Part shown: positions 63,901-64,000 of the stretch, piece after piece
Position numbering within the stretch: the first letter of the stretch is position 1
How the letters are laid out: each line of letters opens with the position of its first letter
Assembly (NCBI RefSeq): GCF_001904655.1
Contig: NZ_MRCC01000004.1
Span: 62,001 to 126,000, forward strand
Source of the DNA: Chroogloeocystis siderophila 5.2 s.c.1
GTDB taxonomy: Bacteria > Cyanobacteriota > Cyanobacteriia > Cyanobacteriales > Chroococcidiopsidaceae
Direction: 5' to 3'
Length of the DNA: 64,000 nucleotides
Notes under the pieces: model-generated
What the model was told of the DNA's origin: nothing
What the model saw: the letters and a program-made list of their open reading frames with translations, nothing else
The model's database searches: none
Made by a program: the position numbers and the translations under genes

Positions 63901-64000
63901 CACCTGCCATGTTAAACAAATATTTACAGCTCACGACTCCTGTGGCTAGAACATTCAACCGTCAGGTAATGTTCTGGTTTAGCCTGAGTATGACGTTTGC
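63897..64000 (+). CDS. Start of a membrane protein gene, cut by window edge
   Basis: ATG 63897 overlaps the previous stop in ATGA. The 34 readable codons (LNKYLQLTTPVARTFNRQVM, then FWFSLSMTFA) begin a hydrophobic helix and show no stop to base 64000. Position suggests a polyprenol-sugar-using membrane glycosyltransferase or flippase, but too little is visible to say. Confidence 0.6.
   Translation, partial: MTPAMLNKYLQLTTPVARTFNRQVMFWFSLSMTF

Noticed and set aside
1-64000. tRNA, rRNA genes and CRISPR arrays
   Set aside because: I looked for TPsiC-arm words and regularly spaced repeats and saw none convincing; a tRNA scan by program was not possible here.

Overview
The window comes from a filamentous-type or Chroococcidiopsis-like cyanobacterial chromosome. 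Signs are many GCGATCGC-type (HIP1) octamers, an orange carotenoid protein with a high-light-inducible protein, a PAP-type photosystem II assembly operon, a CYP38-like cyclophilin, DICT and DUF1830 proteins, an NtcA box and a cyanobacterial glutamine riboswitch. No rRNA, tRNA or CRISPR array was seen.

Layout. 1-0.4 kb: cut-off IS630-type transposase. 0.8-8.5 kb: GH116 glucosidase, a membrane cytochrome b plus molybdopterin oxidoreductase pair, and a giant two-copy PhoA-like phosphatase with an RTX tail. 9-18.6 kb: a metal-resistance region (MerR regulator, methyltransferase, cupredoxin, Cu+ P-type ATPase, metallochaperone, DUF305 lipoprotein) interrupted by a photoprotection block (HLIP, OCP), a pentapeptide protein, DUF1830 and a DICT-GAF histidine kinase. 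18.6-21.1 kb: a graveyard of a methyltransferase remnant, two transposase remnants and a decayed FGGY kinase. 21.2-26 kb: ribokinase, PQQ-type sugar dehydrogenase, DUF2059, DusB. 26.3-27.8 kb: an AT-rich three-gene cassette (coiled-coil protein, small basic protein, HNH nuclease). 27.9-36.7 kb: Kef antiporter, cytochrome b561-like protein, frameshifted GNAT, DnaK, ADC-family protein, Uma2, fibrillin-like protein, RidA-like protein, a 30-residue membrane peptide. 37.2-41.9 kb: an eight-gene PAP operon ending at a hairpin. 43.0-43.6 kb: NtcA box, glutamine riboswitch, a GifA/GifB-like small protein and a second 50-residue protein. 43.8-57 kb: ProS, MgtC, MgtE, DUF2993, GerMN, ArsR, AccB, EF-P, cyclophilin, ScpB, DUF760, HtrA, M23 peptidase. 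57.3 kb to the end: a polysaccharide cluster with glycosyltransferases and a Wzm/Wzt-type ABC exporter, continuing past the window.

How genes work together. Three near-identical palindromes inside unusually long (about 19-20 bp) promoter spacers tie the MerR gene and methyltransferase, the copZ-copA-cupredoxin unit and the DUF305 gene into one probable metal regulon. The gif-like unit would couple nitrogen status (NtcA at the promoter, glutamine at the RNA) to glutamine synthetase inhibition. The most novel-looking pieces are the HNH cassette, the histidine-poor double phosphatase and the MerR regulon.
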